DNA from: Physcomitrium patens | Taxonomy: Eukaryota; Streptophyta; Bryopsida; Funariales; Funariaceae | NCBI RefSeq assembly: GCF_000002425.4 | Contig: NC_037262.1 | Span: 8,492,998-8,556,997 of the forward strand | Reading direction: 5' to 3' | Length of the DNA: 64,000 nucleotides | Part shown: in pieces, positions 37,262-47,805 of the stretch | Layout: every line of letters starts with the position of its first letter | How positions within the stretch are numbered: position 1 is the stretch's first letter | Made by a program: the position numbers and the translations under genes | Notes under the pieces: model-generated | What the model was told of the DNA's origin: nothing | The model's database searches: none | What the model saw: only the letters and a program-made list of their open reading frames with translations

Positions 37262-38559
37262 TGTCGTATTACGTGCATTCCTGCTCGAGAACGCGCCGGA
37301 CGTCTGACTGTAGAAGGTAGTATGGAGATTCGCCAATAGTCACGCAGTCTATCAGTTTTTGACTGCTGGAATATAAACGACTGCAACAATGTACAGTAAA
37401 TCTATACAGGTGCTCTTCGACTACTTGTCGAAGTCCTTTTTGCCCCAGCCGGTAGGTCTCTAGACGTTACAGAAAACCCCGTACAACCCAAACTGTTAAC
37501 CTTCAATACTGCTTTGTACTTACGATCTTGTATCCACTGACTGTCTTGTTAGATTAACCCAATAAATTTCATTCACTCCGCATACTCAATCCTATAGACA
37601 CCCTTTTAATCCTTCAATCACAGACGTAACTCGATTTCACAAAACAGTCAAGAGTATTCAAACCCACTTCATTTAAAAATCCCGATTCACCATTACAACA
37701 CTGACTTCAGCAGCGATTGCCTCAGTCTTCCCAAAACTCCACGAAGAAGAAAAATCCAAATTCTCTGTCTTTCCTTCCCCGACCCAAAGCATGAAGCTCC
37801 TCTCTCTAATTCCCTTGATCTTCAAAAAAAACCTCCAATGGAAAACCGAACTGGTAACCTTGCAGAAGCTTGAAAAACTCGCTTCCCCCCCCCCCGATTT
37901 CCCCTCAAAAAAAAAAACCCACACCACTCCAAAACTATATCCCCCCCTAACCTTATCCTCTGAATTTCTTCAATCTTCCGTCTTAGATCCGGAATTGGCT
38001 CCCACCTCAAGCTTGGATCCGAAATTGGCTCTCACCTCAACTTGGATTCGAAATTGGCTCTCGCCGCCAAGCTTTCTCCTCCGTTTTTACCTTTAAGAAA
38101 TCCATTTACCGAAAACAACGTTCCCTGAGACGGCACAGAGAACAGGACAGCCTGAAACAGAATCGAACCCCGTAATCGGGACCACATTGAGTCCTCGCGT
38201 CAGATTGGCTAAGACCCGTGGTAAGACCTGGATTTCCCGTAACTAGACTGCATTGGGTTGCCCCACCAATACAGGTCTCATATTGGGTAAGAGGACCCGG
38301 ATTGGATTATCAAAATTGGATCCAATTGGCTCCTCGAATCCGTCGTGTGAATTGGTCCTTCTCTTCCTGCTGACTCCCGTTATTGGAATCGAATGGGGCA
38401 TTTCAGTATGCCCCGGCTGACTGTAACGGAGTCACTGAACCTGACCACTCAGTATTTGTACTGGAGTTGGTCGATGTTCCCAATATTCGAGGTAACTGAA
38501 TATTAATAAAATTCCCCTTTCTTTTTATTTTCACTGTATACTCGTGTTACAACACGACA
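37262..38559 (-). repeat. D2 3' LTR
   Basis: This 1298-bp LTR is about 76 bp shorter than its partner because of one repeat-unit difference in the zone with short repeats (gtcctcgcgtcagattgg). The inner purine tract lies at 38560-38571. Confidence 0.95.
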
Positions 38560-38599
38560 TCCACCCCCTTTGAACCTGTGCATCCTCCGGTATGCACCA

Positions 38600-41500
38600 A
38601 TTTACCCAATTGCTGTTTGATTCAGAATATATCCCCTACGTCTTTGTCCAGTTCGTCTTTGTCACCTTCATTATCCATATCACTTTCATCTTCTTGCTGC
38701 GGAATCTCTATACCTTCATTAAGGTCTTCCATATTCATCTTTGCGTGTCTTCGTTTAAATATTTTTACTCTCTTCCCTGCAATTAGTATTGTCAATTTTG
38801 TACCATCTAACTCCCGTAATGAGTAAGTCACATTATCATGAACAGTTGTTACAACATATGGTCCAAATCAACGTTTTGAAAATTTCCGCAAAGTACTATG
38901 TTGATTATCCAGACTATTGTCATAAACAAGTACCCAGTCACCTTCCTCGATTGCTTTTGGTCTCAATCGATGTTGCTTATTGAATCGCGCCTTGTTTTGT
39001 AACCTTGCTTTTTTAACCTTTCCAATGCTAACTGGACATCTTCCGTTCTTTGCTCCAATTGTCGAATCCTAATAGCCAGAAGTTCTTCTCTTGTCAATCC
39101 ATCTTCCCATGGTAGTATACTCCAAGTAAGTACCTTTTCTTCAATCGGCATAATTGGTTTTTGACCTGTCATAAGTTCTACTGGCATATATCCAGTCACC
39201 GAACTATGTGTTGTTCGATCAGCCCATAATGCAAATGACAAAAGCCGTGGCCACTCTTTAACCTTCCCATTACAAGCTTTAACCAATGCTTTCACAATCG
39301 GCGGGTGACCGCGTTCGCTTTTCGCATTCCCTTCCGAATTATAAGCAGTAGTCAGTGATAGTTTAACTCCACATCTTTCAAAGAACTTACGAGCTTCTTG
39401 TGCATTTAATTCTCCACAATCTGCAGTGATTTTTCCTACGCACCCGTAATGGCAAATGACATCTTCAAGCAAAAACCTACAAATCTCCTCTGTAGATTTT
39501 GTCCTCAATGCTCTTCCTTCTACTTGATTTGATAAATCTTCACGAGCTAAAACCAAATATCTCATCTGCCATAATCCAACCGGCATAATAACCAAATCAA
39601 CAACCCATTTAAAATGAATAGCCAGAGGATACGTAGGATGAAGACCATCTCGATGTCGGATATTAGAATACGATTGACAGATTTCACATGACTCTACAAA
39701 TGAGAGCACATCTCGATACATATTTTTCCACCAATATCGTTCCTTGAGTTTAGCAAAAGTAGCCCAGATTCCTCTATGCCCTGCCCATAAACTATCATGA
39801 AACTCCTTTAATAATTATAGTTTTTCTTCCCTTTTGCCTATCACTCGTTGTGGCATCCCAATTCCTTTCTTCGGTCTCTTCCATAAGAATCCATCTCGAA
39901 GTAAAAATCCATATGCTTTTTTTCTTATTTGTTTGAATTTTTCTGTAGACCAATTCCCCTGCTTAGACAAGGTATTCAAATAATGACCAATATCCAATAA
40001 TTCTCCTTCATAAGTTTCTTCAAGAAATAGCTTGTCTTCTCTGTTGAGATTTGATATTGAATAGAATTTCAATCCGACATCATCAATGTCTTCAACCATT
40101 TCGTCCTCCCTCTCGTATCTTGCTCGAGATAGCATGTCTACTACTAAATTGTCCTTTCCAGTGATATGCTTAAATTCTGGATTTAGTGACTTAATATAAG
40201 CAATCCATCTCAACATTGCAATATCTGGCGTTGAACAGTTAATAATCATTCCAAGCAATGGCAAGCAATCTGTTTCAATTACTACTACTGCCCCAATCAA
40301 ATAGTCCTTTTCAGCTTTCATAGTCGAAACGACTCCCCAAAAGTTCTCTTTTGACTTGCGAATATGCACGCTGACGAATACTTAAAACTTTAGCCCCAAA
40401 TCGAACTGCAAATCTACTCCCATTCGAATCATCTTGACCCACCGCCCATCCAACGGCAATTGGACTAGCGTCTACAGTAAGAATCACTGGTCTATTGCAC
40501 TTATAATCAACCTTCCTCAATATTGGAGGTGACATCAATAATTTCTTCAATCTTTGCATTGCATGAATATGCCTTTCTTTCCATTAAAATCGGTAACCCT
40601 TGCGTAACAGTTCATATAATGGATCCGCTATGTGAGCAAAATGAGGGATCCAGATTCGATAAAATACACATGCACCCAAAAACCTGCGAACCTCTGTTAA
40701 AGAACCACAATCCTCTTTCATCCTTCCAATTGCATCAACTTTAGTCGGATCTGGTTTTCTTCCGTAAGATCCGCATAAATATCCAACAATTACAACCTCT
40801 CGCACTCCAAATACGGACTTCATATCCGATAATGTAAGATGAACTTCTCCAAGCCGAGTTAAAATCTTTTCACAATCTTGTGTATGATCAACAACATATC
40901 TGTGACACCCCCTCGTATCTAAAGTTTCATCCTTGTCTCCTTCTCTGCACCCCTTTATAGGAACATCATCCTAAAAAGGCATAGTCTTTTCCGGGATAAA
41001 ATCTCTCAATACCTTATTCATCCCATTCATCATATGCGCAACTAACTTGGTCGCGCCTTGAGGAAGAGTGCACATTCAAACCAATCCAAGCGGTGTCCTC
41101 ATCGTTGTCATATCTCTACTTCCTTCGGCAAGTTGAAATTGATCATAACCTGAATACAAGTCACCCATTGAATAGATCGCCCTTCTAGCAAACGCCTCAG
41201 CAAATTCATCCACAATAGGTCCAATTCCTGCATTCCTGACAGTTACAGCATTCACCGGCTGCATATCTTGAATAAACCGTAGTGACCCATTCTTCTTAGG
41301 TACCGTAAACCATCGACTAGAATACGGCGCAAATGAAGGTTCTAATATTTTCATCTTTATCTTTTCTTTCAATAGTTCCACCAATTTAGGTAAATGTGCC
41401 CTCAGTACTGGAATCGGTCTTAGATTCCAAGGTACATGCGGTACAGTGAAGATAACCATAGGTGTTATAATATTTGGATCCACACACCCAATTTCATGAG

Positions 41501-42080
41501 ATTCGAAGGCAAACGATCTACCTTGTTTAGCCAACATCTTTTTGAAGCAAGTAATTTCCTCCGGCAATAAAGAACCATCAGAACCAATCTTCAATTCTTC
41601 AAAAGTCTCTTCAGTAAACTGATGTCCAATACTCATTGGATCTCTTAAACTTGCTTCTTTTGATGCTTCTCCCATTTGTTCTTTAGAATCCTCTGGTAAT
41701 GGTCCGGCAACAGGCTTTACCTTCTTATCTGCCGTTTTATATCTCGTCTCTACTGTGACTTCTGGTGCTTGAAAAGATTCAAGCATGGTATAAACCTCTC
41801 TCGAATGAATCTCAACAATCTTATCATTATCCCCTAACCCAATAGATGTAATCAATTCCAATGAATCTTCCAGTCCATTTTCTTCATAAACACCCAAAAT
41901 CCTCTCATCATCTTGCAATGTACCTATCTTGCGTAATTGTCCTTCAATATCATATAATCTTTTTCTTTCTTTTCTTTTAAAATCATCAACTTTCTTATAC
42001 ATAATATTTCCATTCTCCAATATACCAATAAAACTCGCATCAAAGGCACCTTCATCTCACGAGAGTACCTCCTCTTTTGT
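38600..42080 (-). pseudogene. D2 RT-RNase H-integrase zone (fossil)
   Basis: It has the same domains and motifs as D1 (FTVPKKNGSLRFIQD, LTVDASPIAVGWA, CEICQS, ITADCGELN, NSEGNAKSERGH). Near-identity to D1 at the DNA level shows recent common descent. There is no chromodomain. It is broken in a handful of places. Confidence 0.9.
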
Positions 42081-42097
42081 ACCTCCATAATCTCGCT

Positions 42098-44470
42098 TTA
42101 CAATGGTACCTCCCCAAAATCCTTAAATCCTTCAACAATCTTTGGCAATGGTTTCTCCCTCAACCTATCTCGATTCCGTTCATGGTTAGGAGGTACTGTT
42201 AGAAATTGTACAGCTTTCTTTCCATCTTCGCTCCGAACCCTTGCATAAGCAGAACCATCGTCAAGTACCTTTGTTTCCATCCGTATTGCCGTGATATAAG
42301 GTTGTCCTAAAATCAACGGATAAGACGTTGTATCTTGAACAAAGAAATGTTGCTCCGTCGCAACATCCCTAATCCGAATTTTGACATCTGGACAAGCTCC
42401 ATATAATTCGCCTCGTGTGTTATTAGCTGCTCGTATTGCCCATCCATGTTCCATATCAATTGGCCATTTTTGCTTCTTATAAAGATCTTTAGACATGAGA
42501 TTTATTTCAGAACCATGGTCCACCAAGGCAACTATTGGTTCTTCTATATCTCCTACCTTCACCAATACCTCGGTAGTTGCCCTTGCCAAATGCTTTCGAG
42601 TATAATGGCTCAAAGTTTCTATTTCCTTGTCACTAGAATCTTCGAAACATACTCGCTGATTATACCCATTCTTTTCATTTGTTGGTTGCTTGTAACCAAT
42701 ATCAACCTCTTCTTCATCTCTACATATTCTTGCATCAATAGCATGACTCATTCCAGTTTTGCTCATTAATTGCCTCTTTCGCTTAATGCTGTCAATGATA
42801 ACATCATGAAACTCCTTCTTTGCAATTCCCAAGACTTCTTTCAATGTGAATTCCACCTTAGCATTTAATATACGTTCTTCCAACACCCCTTTCAAATTTG
42901 TTGCCGCTTCAATGTCAGAAAGTAGCTTATAAGCAATTGATTTGCCTTTATCTTTTGTCTCCGTTGTTTTTTCTCTCAATGATGCTGAGGTATCCTTTAC
43001 TGGCGATTCTTGTGAAGCTGCCTCCCGAGCCTTGTCTCCTCGAGTTTGCCTCTTAAAAGAATTTCCTTCTCTAGTATCATCAAAATTTCCTCGTCTTTTT
43101 TCTTCCAGCAAGGCTTCATGTTGGCTCTTAGCAATATATGCATGAACTGAAAGAGACTCAACAGGATCCTCCCAACCTGTTCTTCCTCGTATTGTAGCTG
43201 CAGTTCTCAATAATGCTTCTCGAGGTAATTTTCCTTCTTGCATTGTAGAAACGGCAGAAGCCCAAAACTCACTAGTTTCCGTACTTCCACCAATTTCATC
43301 ATCTACTCTAGCACCAGAACTTGCACTTTCTCGTACTACTGTTTCATGCTCTTTTAAGTAATCTTGAACCAATGCTCTCATTCCTTCCTTGCCAAAATTG
43401 GTTTGAAGAAGATCCTTCCTATCTTTCAATGCTCTCTTCCCATCTTTCCAGCAAATAATTCCCTGCCGTATCATATTATTAAATTCATTGCAATCTTTTC
43501 TAGTGTGTGAAGCATCATCACACCAAATGCATCTTTGTACATATCCTTGTTTTGAAACATTCTTCGAATTGTTTATAGAAGTATTCTCTTCAAGTCTTGC
43601 CAATTCGATTTGAAGATCTCGCATTTCTCGTATAATTTCTTCCATATCCATATCTGCTTTCTTTGACAAGAATGTCGAAGGTTGAACTGCAGGCATTGTC
43701 GGTGGTGTTGTACGTACTAGAGCTTTGGGTGCTTGTACTGTTTTCGGAATATTGCTCCTATCCTTCCTCCTTTCTTTTTTTGTAAGCAACCCCACCGCAT
43801 CTTCAACGTTCTTCCACTTCGTTGTCAATCCTTCATCTTCTTCTTTGTCTTCAAGAAGGGGTTCTAATTTTTCTTGCAATTCTCCATCAGCAGCTTGAAG
43901 AAATAGATCAACTTTGTTCGGCTCCAATGTCAATTTTTCTACCTTCGATAATTGAGAGTATTGCCTCTCAAATTCCCTTAGTAGCTCTGTTGCTTGCAAA
44001 TTCTTATTGGGCCGTTCAATCCATCCCAGAAACAGCTTCTTAGTAACGCGATCAGCATCTTTCAAGAAATATTCATCTTTCAATGCATGTGAAAAATCCT
44101 CCCATGAATTCCCACAACGATCCGTAATCGATGTAATGTGGTCCCTTATCTCCGGTATCGTGGCAAGTCCAAATAGTACAACCATTTTCTTCTCAGAAAC
44201 CCGATTTAATTCCATTTCACGAATATAACATCTTAAATACCTTGAAATATTCCTCCCATCAAATTGATCAATTTTATTGACCACTGCTTGCAATGCTTTG
44301 GTTGCCAAAGCTTCCTTTCGATCATTGCTTTGCTGTTGCTGCATTGACAATGAGAAGGCTTGAAACATACTAGCAATAGACGGATCCATGTGCATACCTT
44401 GTCCTTTAGAAGACTCCCCACCAGAAACTCCTCCCAAAAATCCTTCAAAATTTTTATTTTCGTTTTCCAT
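42098..44470 (-). CDS. D2 gag-protease open frame (element gene, 790 residues)
   Basis: This is the longest open frame in the window, coding for the structural protein and protease of a Gypsy element. The N-terminal part starts MENENKNFEG. A Gln/Lys/Glu-rich capsid-like region with QFDGRNISRYLRC follows, then the zinc knuckle CIWCDDASHTRKDC near residues 319-332. An acidic and basic linker leads to a retropepsin-like domain with VALVDHGSEINLMSK and LILGQPYITA. The active-site triplet is DHG where most retropepsins have DTG or DSG, and the same triplet occurs in D0 and D1. RT lies in another frame, as in the other D copies. Confidence 0.85.
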   Translation of the reverse strand: MENENKNFEGFLGGVSGGESSKGQGMHMDPSIASMFQAFSLSMQQQQSNDRKEALATKALQAVVNKIDQFDGRNISRYLRCYIREMELNRVSEKKMVVLFGLATIPEIRDHITSITDRCGNSWEDFSHALKDEYFLKDADRVTKKLFLGWIERPNKNLQATELLREFERQYSQLSKVEKLTLEPNKVDLFLQAADGELQEKLEPLLEDKEEDEGLTTKWKNVEDAVGLLTKKERRKDRSNIPKTVQAPKALVRTTPPTMPAVQPSTFLSKKADMDMEEIIREMRDLQIELARLEENTSINNSKNVSKQGYVQRCIWCDDASHTRKDCNEFNNMIRQGIICWKDGKRALKDRKDLLQTNFGKEGMRALVQDYLKEHETVVRESASSGARVDDEIGGSTETSEFWASAVSTMQEGKLPREALLRTAATIRGRTGWEDPVESLSVHAYIAKSQHEALLEEKRRGNFDDTREGNSFKRQTRGDKAREAASQESPVKDTSASLREKTTETKDKGKSIAYKLLSDIEAATNLKGVLEERILNAKVEFTLKEVLGIAKKEFHDVIIDSIKRKRQLMSKTGMSHAIDARICRDEEEVDIGYKQPTNEKNGYNQRVCFEDSSDKEIETLSHYTRKHLARATTEVLVKVGDIEEPIVALVDHGSEINLMSKDLYKKQKWPIDMEHGWAIRAANNTRGELYGACPDVKIRIRDVATEQHFFVQDTTSYPLILGQPYITAIRMETKVLDDGSAYARVRSEDGKKAVQFLTVPPNHERNRDRLREKPLPKIVEGFKDFGEVPL

Positions 44471-44523
44471 AAAAATAAAGATAAAATCAACCGAAATCCA
44501 ATACCTTCTACCTCAAGCTTTCA

Positions 44524-44537
44524 CGTCAGGTTCACCA
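44524..44537 (-). other. D2 primer-binding site candidate
   Basis: TGGTGAACCTGACG on the minus strand starts four bases inside the 5' LTR, identical to D1. Confidence 0.6.
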
Positions 44538-44541
44538 CTTA

Positions 44542-45915
44542 TGTCGTATTACGTGCTTTCCTGCTCGAGAACGCGCCGACCGTCTGGCTGTAGAAGGTAG
44601 TAGGGAGATTCGCCAATAGTCACGCAGTCTATCAGTTTTTGACTGCTGGAATATAAACGACTGCAACAATGTACAGTAAATCTATACGGGTGCTCTTCGA
44701 CTACTTGTCGAAGTCCTTTTTGCCCCAGCCGGTAGGTCTCTAGACGTTACAGAAAACCCCGTACAACCCAAACTGTTAACCTTCAATACTGCTTTGTACT
44801 TACGATCTTGTATCCACTGACTGTCTTGTTAGATTAACCCAATAAATTTCATTCACTCCGCATACTCAATCCTATAGACACCCTTTTAATCCTTCAATCA
44901 CAGACGTAACTCGATTTCACAAAACAGTCAAGAGTATTCAAACCCACTTCATTTAAAAATCCCGATTCACCATTACAACACTGACTTCAGCAGCGATTGC
45001 CTCAGTCTTCCCAAAACTCCACGAAGAAGAAAAATCCAAATTCTCTGTCTTTCCTTCCCCGACCCAAAGCATGAAGCTCCTCTCTCTAATTCCCTTGATC
45101 TTCAAAAAAAACCTCCAATGAAAACTGAACTGGTAACCTTGCAGAAGCTTGAAAAACTCGCTTCCCCCCCCCGATTTCCCCTCAAAAAAAAAAAACCCAC
45201 ACCACTCCAAAACTATATCCCCCCCTAACCTTATCCTCTGAATTTCTTCAATCTTCCGTCTTAGATCCGGAATTGGCTCCCACCTCAAGCTTGGATCCGA
45301 AATTGGCTCTCACCTCAACTTGGATTCGAAATTGGCTCTCGCCGCCAAGCTTTCTCCTCCGTTTTTACCTTTAAGAAATCCATTTACCGAAAACAACGTT
45401 CTCTGAGACGGCACAGAGAACAGGACAGCCTGAAACAGAATCGAACCCCGTAATCGGGACCACATTGAGTCGCCCGACCAATTCAGATCCTATATTGGTA
45501 AAGATGCCCGTAGTAACATGGATGTTCCCGTAATTGGGTCAAATTGGTCCTCGCGTCAGATTGGCTAAGACCCGTAGTAAGACCTGGATTTCCCGTAACT
45601 AGACTGCATTGGGTTGCCCCACCAATACAGGTCTCATATTGGGTAAGAGGACCCGGATTGGATTATCAAAATTGGATCCAATTGGCTCCTCGAATCCGTC
45701 GTGTGAATTGGTCCTTCTCTTCCTGCTGACTCCCGTTATTGGAATCGAATGGGGCATTTCAGTATGCCCTGGCTGACTGTAACGGAGTCACTGAACCTGA
45801 CCACTCAGTATTTGTACTAGAGTTGGTCGATGTTCCCAATATTCGAGGTAACTGAATATTAATAAAATTCCCCTTTCTTTTTATTTTCACTGTATACTCG
45901 TGTTACAACACGACA
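44542..45915 (-). repeat. D2 5' LTR
   Basis: This 1374-bp LTR has three partial copies of the internal ~80-bp repeat, against two in D1. The target duplication gcgg follows. Confidence 0.95.
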
Positions 45916-46999
45916 GCGGAAAGAAAGGAACCTGGTTGTTGTTGCGATATTTCACTGTCCAGCCGCATGGTTCCTATTATGGCTGGGCATCCTCGTTTTC
46001 TTGAACAAACGTGCCCTTGGTCTTGATAGTGTGTCGATTTTGCTTCTAGGGGTAGTTTCCAACTTTGTGGCCTTCTTCACCGCAATACAAGCATAGACCT
46101 TCCTCCATACGTCGCTTTTTTTCTTTTAGAGTAAGAAATTTGACACATATCACATCAATTTGCATGTCTTCTACCTCTGAATGTGAATTCACGCTGTTTG
46201 TCGGTATAGTTGGGGCGTAGCGAATTATATGTTATCTTGAGCGTTGGTCTTGGCGACATTGAAATAGGCAGTTATCGCACTTCACAACTTGGCTAATAGC
46301 TTCATTGAGCGTTCACGGATCAGGAAGAGTTAACAGCAAATCCTTCATATCATCCCTTAAACTCCAATAGAATTGACTCATCAATGCTTCTTCGATCCAC
46401 TTGATGTCGCATGCTAATTATTTGAAATCTGATGCATAGACTGATGTAAAGCGCATCCCTTGTCGTAGTGACCAGATCTTTGTTATAGCCCATCGAACCT
46501 TGTCGTGTTTACCAAATGCTTTCGCAAACGCCTCTAAAAAGGTTTCAAAGTTGTTTAGTATGGACGATCGTTTCTCAAACAAAGGAGCAAACCATGATAG
46601 AGCTTGCCCTGTAAGTAAGGTTCCAACAAGCCCAACACATGACTCCTCCGTTGGATAGCGTTCGGGCTATAAAACTGTTATCAACCTAATTTGATTAACG
46701 AATCCTTGAAACTTGGAATGCGTACCATCGAACTTGTTTGGAAGGCTAACTCGGGGCTCCTTATATTGTAGAACCAGCGATGCTTGTCGAACCTGAGGCA
46801 AAGTTGCTTCTCCAAGTGTAGAAGTTTGAGGCTGGTGCAATCTAGATTGTGCCATCTCAGATGCTCCATTATTATGAAGCCTTGCCACGACTCCTTCAAT
46901 CTCTGTAATTCTTTGTGATAATGTAGCGAGGGCATTCATGATAGCATCCAACTTAGACTCCGAACTTTCCGTCATACTAATGTCTTGGCCTCTGGCCAT
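45916..46999 (-). pseudogene. Chromovirus C gag zone (fossil)
   Basis: It starts MARGQDISMTESSESKLD, with a heptad-like stretch (LATLSQRITEIEGVVARLH). It carries LPNKFDGTHSKFQGFVNQ, matching B, and a zinc-knuckle-like CLYCGEEGHKVGNY near its end. It is broken in places. D2 separates it from the protease. Confidence 0.8.
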
Positions 47000-47279
47000 T
47001 CTAAGAGAAGGACAGAAATGATTCTACAAGAAGACAATATTGGTTTAAAAGAGGGTACTCCGCAACCTCTAAAACGCCTAAAGAGCTTCAAGATAAGGGA
47101 TAATCCACTCTCTCCAAGAAGAATAAGACTCCAATATTGTAACAAAAGAAGTAACAGTTTAGAGGAAGGTAATCTGCAACCTCTAAAATGCTTGTACACC
47201 TTCAAGCAGAGGGATAATCGACACTCTAACGAGAAAGAAACTAGCTTTGATATCTGAGGTGAGTGCAGTCTCGATAAAC

Positions 47280-47683
47280 TGTCAGGGACACAAAAATACA
47301 AGCTCGAGATCTAACAAGAAGTTCAAGAAGAATTGACAAGAACTAGATTAATCAGATGAATACAAGAACAACACCAGAGAGGTGAACTAGAAGTCCAAGA
47401 GATGTGTTGTCGAGACTGAAGAACTCTTCAACCTCGATTCCAATATATATTCTTATTTAGGAAACTTCTCAAGTAACTTCTATCAACTAGGAAGCTTCTA
47501 GAAGATTTTAGAGACTTGCTTCTAGAAGGTTCTAAGGACTATGTTCCTAACATCTTCTACCAACTAGGAAGCTTCTCAAGCAACTTCCATCAACGAAGAA
47601 GCTTCTAGAAGGTTCCAGAGACTTATTTCTAGAAGGTTCTAGAAACTTGTCTCTAAAAGGTTTTAAGGACTATGTCCCTAACA
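47280..47683 (-). repeat. Chromovirus C 5' LTR
   Basis: This 404-bp LTR is longer than its 297-bp partner because the HSE-like block is present in extra copies. On the minus strand the primer-binding-like atatcaaagc lies downstream at about 47242-47251. The end is TGTTAGG on the outside and CCCTGACA on the inside. Confidence 0.85.
47491..47644. promoter_or_regulatory. Expanded heat-shock-element-like array in the C 5' LTR
   Basis: Perfect alternating units with two-base spacing occur at 47491-47503 (three units), 47520-47532 (three), 47598-47615 (four; GAAGCTTCTAGAAGGTTC) and 47627-47644 (four; TTCTAGAAGGTTCTAGAA). The array is larger than in the 3' LTR because its block is duplicated. It lies in U3, upstream of a TATA-like stretch in the element's direction. 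Confidence 0.75.
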
Positions 47684-47738
47684 CTGGACTCCTAGCTACC
47701 ACTAATTGCTCAATCAAGTCTTGATATAAAAAATTACA

Positions 47739-47805
<67 letters not shown>

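Larger units (their letters stand above)
37262..45915 (-). mobile_element. Family D Ty3/Gypsy element D2, nested in C (fossil)
   Basis: This 8.65-kb minus-strand element has LTRs 37262-38559 and 44542-45915 and ends TGTCG/CGACA. The target duplication gcgg is perfect (37258-37261 and 45916-45919), or agcgg if the terminal A is counted. The LTRs are about 99% alike by eye apart from a length difference of about 76 bp in the internal repeat zone. This makes it the youngest element here. Gag-protease is one long open frame, and the rest has a handful of breaks. It lies between the gag knuckle and the protease of C. Confidence 0.96.
25603..47683 (-). mobile_element. Chromovirus C (Ty3/Gypsy with chromodomain), host of two nested D elements (fossil)
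   Basis: This minus-strand chromovirus is split in three by D1 and D2. Its own pieces are: 3' LTR 25603-25899 with purine tract; the extra ORF, chromodomain, integrase and RNase H, RT and protease between D1 and D2 (34473-37261); gag and the 5' untranslated part (45916-47279); and 5' LTR 47280-47683. Without the insertions it would span roughly 5 kb. The shared LTR part is about 91% alike by eye. No target duplication is visible (atagg on the left, ctgga on the right). It is broken in many places and parts of pol are absent. Confidence 0.88.

Noticed and set aside
25598-47688. Target duplication for chromovirus C
   Set aside because: The flanks atagg and ctgga do not match, so I make no claim; recombination between copies or a later change would explain this.
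47743-47804. Long TA run as a functional origin or matrix site
   Set aside because: It is a plain microsatellite, common in AT-rich plant spacers; nothing else supports a role.
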